Shown here one piece after another: positions 13,609 to 14,791 of a DNA stretch of 14,791 nucleotides. Position numbers and translations under genes: made by a program. Each line of letters opens with the position of its first letter. Position 1 is the first letter of the stretch. Under the pieces are notes generated by a model. The model ran no database searches, was not told where the DNA came from, and worked only from the letters and a program-made list of their open reading frames with translations. Origin of the DNA: an uncultured Loktanella sp. (lineage in GTDB: Bacteria; Pseudomonadota; Alphaproteobacteria; Rhodobacterales; Rhodobacteraceae); NCBI GenBank assembly GCA_913061335.1, contig CAJXTP010000054.1, forward strand, positions 1 to 14,791, given 5' to 3'.

Positions 13609-14791
13609 TTAGAACGACTGTGTGGTGTAGTCGACTTCGTCTTCGTACAGGCCATCTTCGATGGTGGCTGTGTGCTCTAATACCAACTTGCCGTCAGTCA
13701 CTTTGGAAATATATTGTTGTCCAAAAGTCTGGTGGGTTTTGCCGTTAAAGCGTTTAGCCCCCTGTGGATGATCTTCTGACTCTGGCATGTCAGTCATAGC
13801 CTCAACTGCTTCAATGAGTTTGCTGCGATCTTGCGGCCCTTGATAGTCGGCACTCTCCATACCAGCTTTGATGATATTCAATGTTTCCCAGCATCCAAAC
13901 ATGTGGGCGAACGTTGAAACATCCGCCGGATCATCAAGCGATGCACCTCTTTCATCTACACCAACAGCGGCACGATATGTCTTGTCGAACTCTGTCTGGT
14001 TTGCCTGCGCATGTCGCGGCATGCCTTCCCAAAAATAGGTTCCTTCAAGGAATTCAAGACCGGAGCTGTTGATATCCACGGCTTCAAGACTGTCGATGAA
14101 GCCAAATATTTCTGGACGACTTGGCCCAAAAAATTCACCCAATTCTTTGACGAATGTAAGGACCGCTGGCCCGACCATAACGTGATAAATAACGTCCGTT
14201 TCGCGTGGGATGTTCGGGAAATAGCGTGTGAATGTTGTCTCGGTCGGTGGGACAGCAATCTTTGCGATAACTTCGCCGCCCTGAGCCTCAATAGCTTTGG
14301 TGAAAAAGTCGCGATGATCATGACCAAAGGCAAAGTCGGGATAGATCATTGTGACCTTCTTGCCCAAGTTGTTGGCAACGAAAGGTGCCATAGCCTGAAC
14401 TTGGCTTTTTACGTCTGTAATACCTGGCTGCAAAGTATAGCGATTCAACATGCCACTCGCGACATGGTGGCCCTCAGACACAACAAAATATGGTAACTTC
14501 AGCTCGGCCGCGCGCGGCGCTGAGCCAATCACAACATGGCTGAACAACGTGCCAAAGGCGACATCGCATTCATGCTGGTTTGCAAATTTTTCTAAGACTT
14601 CCGCACCGCGGCTTGGGTCAGTACCATCGTCTTCAACAACAATTTCTACTGGGCGGCCATTGATGCCACCATTGTCGTTGATGCGTTTTACGGCAGCTGT
14701 CGTCGTCGCGTCATACCAACGACCATACGCTGCACCAATGCCTGTGGCATGCTTTTGAAAGCCGATCTTGATCGGTGCAGAACTTTGGGCC
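13609..14791 (-). CDS. ABC transporter periplasmic substrate-binding protein (LivJ/K-like), 5'-truncated by window edge
   Basis: The reading frame is open to the right edge, giving about 393 residues of a branched-chain-type periplasmic binding protein. The first visible residues AQSSAPIKIGF look like the mature N-terminus just after an Ala-x-Ala signal peptidase site, so only the signal peptide should be missing. Two lobes follow: GRWYDATTTAAVKRINDNGGINGRP is the typical first-lobe opening, then ANQHECDVAFGTLFSHV, then LGKKVTMIYPDFAFGHDHRDFF, which starts the second lobe. An internal TTG at 14547 is not the start. As first gene of the operon it would deliver cargo to LivHMGF. The ligand is unknown; nicotinate or another aromatic or heterocyclic acid is inferred only from the neighbouring catabolic genes. 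Confidence 0.9.
   Translation of the reverse strand, partial: AQSSAPIKIGFQKHATGIGAAYGRWYDATTTAAVKRINDNGGINGRPVEIVVEDDGTDPSRGAEVLEKFANQHECDVAFGTLFSHVVIGSAPRAAELKLPYFVVSEGHHVASGMLNRYTLQPGITDVKSQVQAMAPFVANNLGKKVTMIYPDFAFGHDHRDFFTKAIEAQGGEVIAKIAVPPTETTFTRYFPNIPRETDVIYHVMVGPAVLTFVKELGEFFGPSRPEIFGFIDSLEAVDINSSGLEFLEGTYFWEGMPRHAQANQTEFDKTYRAAVGVDERGASLDDPADVSTFAHMFGCWETLNIIKAGMESADYQGPQDRSKLIEAVEAMTDMPESEDHPQGAKRFNGKTHQTFGQQYISKVTDGKLVLEHTATIEDGLYEDEVDYTTQSF

Noticed and set aside
13609..14547. Binding-protein gene starting at the TTG at 14547
   Set aside because: The same frame continues upstream to the window edge and encodes the conserved first lobe of the protein, so 14547 is internal.
1..14791. 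tRNA, rRNA, CRISPR, insertion sequence or attachment site
   Set aside because: No direct-repeat arrays, transposase-like frames or cloverleaf-like segments were seen; intergenic space is minimal, with the longest non-coding stretch being the 160-nt divergent promoter region.

Overview
The window reads as a moderate-GC alphaproteobacterium, most likely a marine Rhodobacteraceae/Roseobacter-type organism. This is inferred from protein flavour (7Fe ferredoxin, subclass-I ferredoxin-NADP reductase, glutaryl-CoA dehydrogenase, branched-chain-type ABC operon) and was not tested by any search. It holds a dense, almost fully coding catabolic island. The best single explanation is aerobic degradation of nicotinate (vitamin B3) by the reductive route first worked out in Azorhizobium caulinodans, using enzymes related to those of the fermentative Eubacterium barkeri pathway.

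Layout. (1) Positions 1-5419, plus strand: the C-terminal part of a xanthine-dehydrogenase-type molybdenum hydroxylase (cut by the left edge), a 6-hydroxynicotinate reductase-like Fe-S flavoprotein, a UPF0280 (ApbE-like) protein, two tandem AA_synth/DUF1185 paralogues, and a MarR regulator. The first five genes overlap one another by 1-8 nt. (2) Positions 5414-7686, minus strand: enamidase and a class III CoA-transferase, overlapping by 4 nt; the CoA-transferase runs tail-to-tail into marR. (3) Positions 7687-7846: a divergent promoter region with two near-identical palindromic operator candidates. (4) Positions 7847-10227, plus strand: 7Fe ferredoxin, ferredoxin-NADP reductase, glutaryl-CoA dehydrogenase. 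(5) Positions 10307-14791, minus strand: a five-gene branched-chain-amino-acid-type ABC importer (substrate-binding protein, two permeases, two ATPases), with the binding protein cut by the right edge.

How the genes fit together (established pathway knowledge plus inference). The importer may bring in nicotinate or a related acid. The Mo hydroxylase makes 6-hydroxynicotinate. NADPH, via the ferredoxin reductase and ferredoxin, drives the reductase to 1,4,5,6-tetrahydro-6-oxonicotinate. Enamidase opens the ring and releases ammonia, giving 2-formylglutarate. Decarboxylation and oxidation to glutarate are known for Azorhizobium, but no recognised gene here covers them. The class III CoA-transferase would form glutaryl-CoA from succinyl-CoA, and glutaryl-CoA dehydrogenase makes crotonyl-CoA. 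The MarR protein is the obvious candidate regulator of the paired operators.

The least understood parts, and the best candidates for undescribed biology, are the UPF0280 protein and the two AA_synth paralogues welded between the reductase and the regulator. No RNA genes, insertion sequences, CRISPR arrays or convincing terminators were seen.
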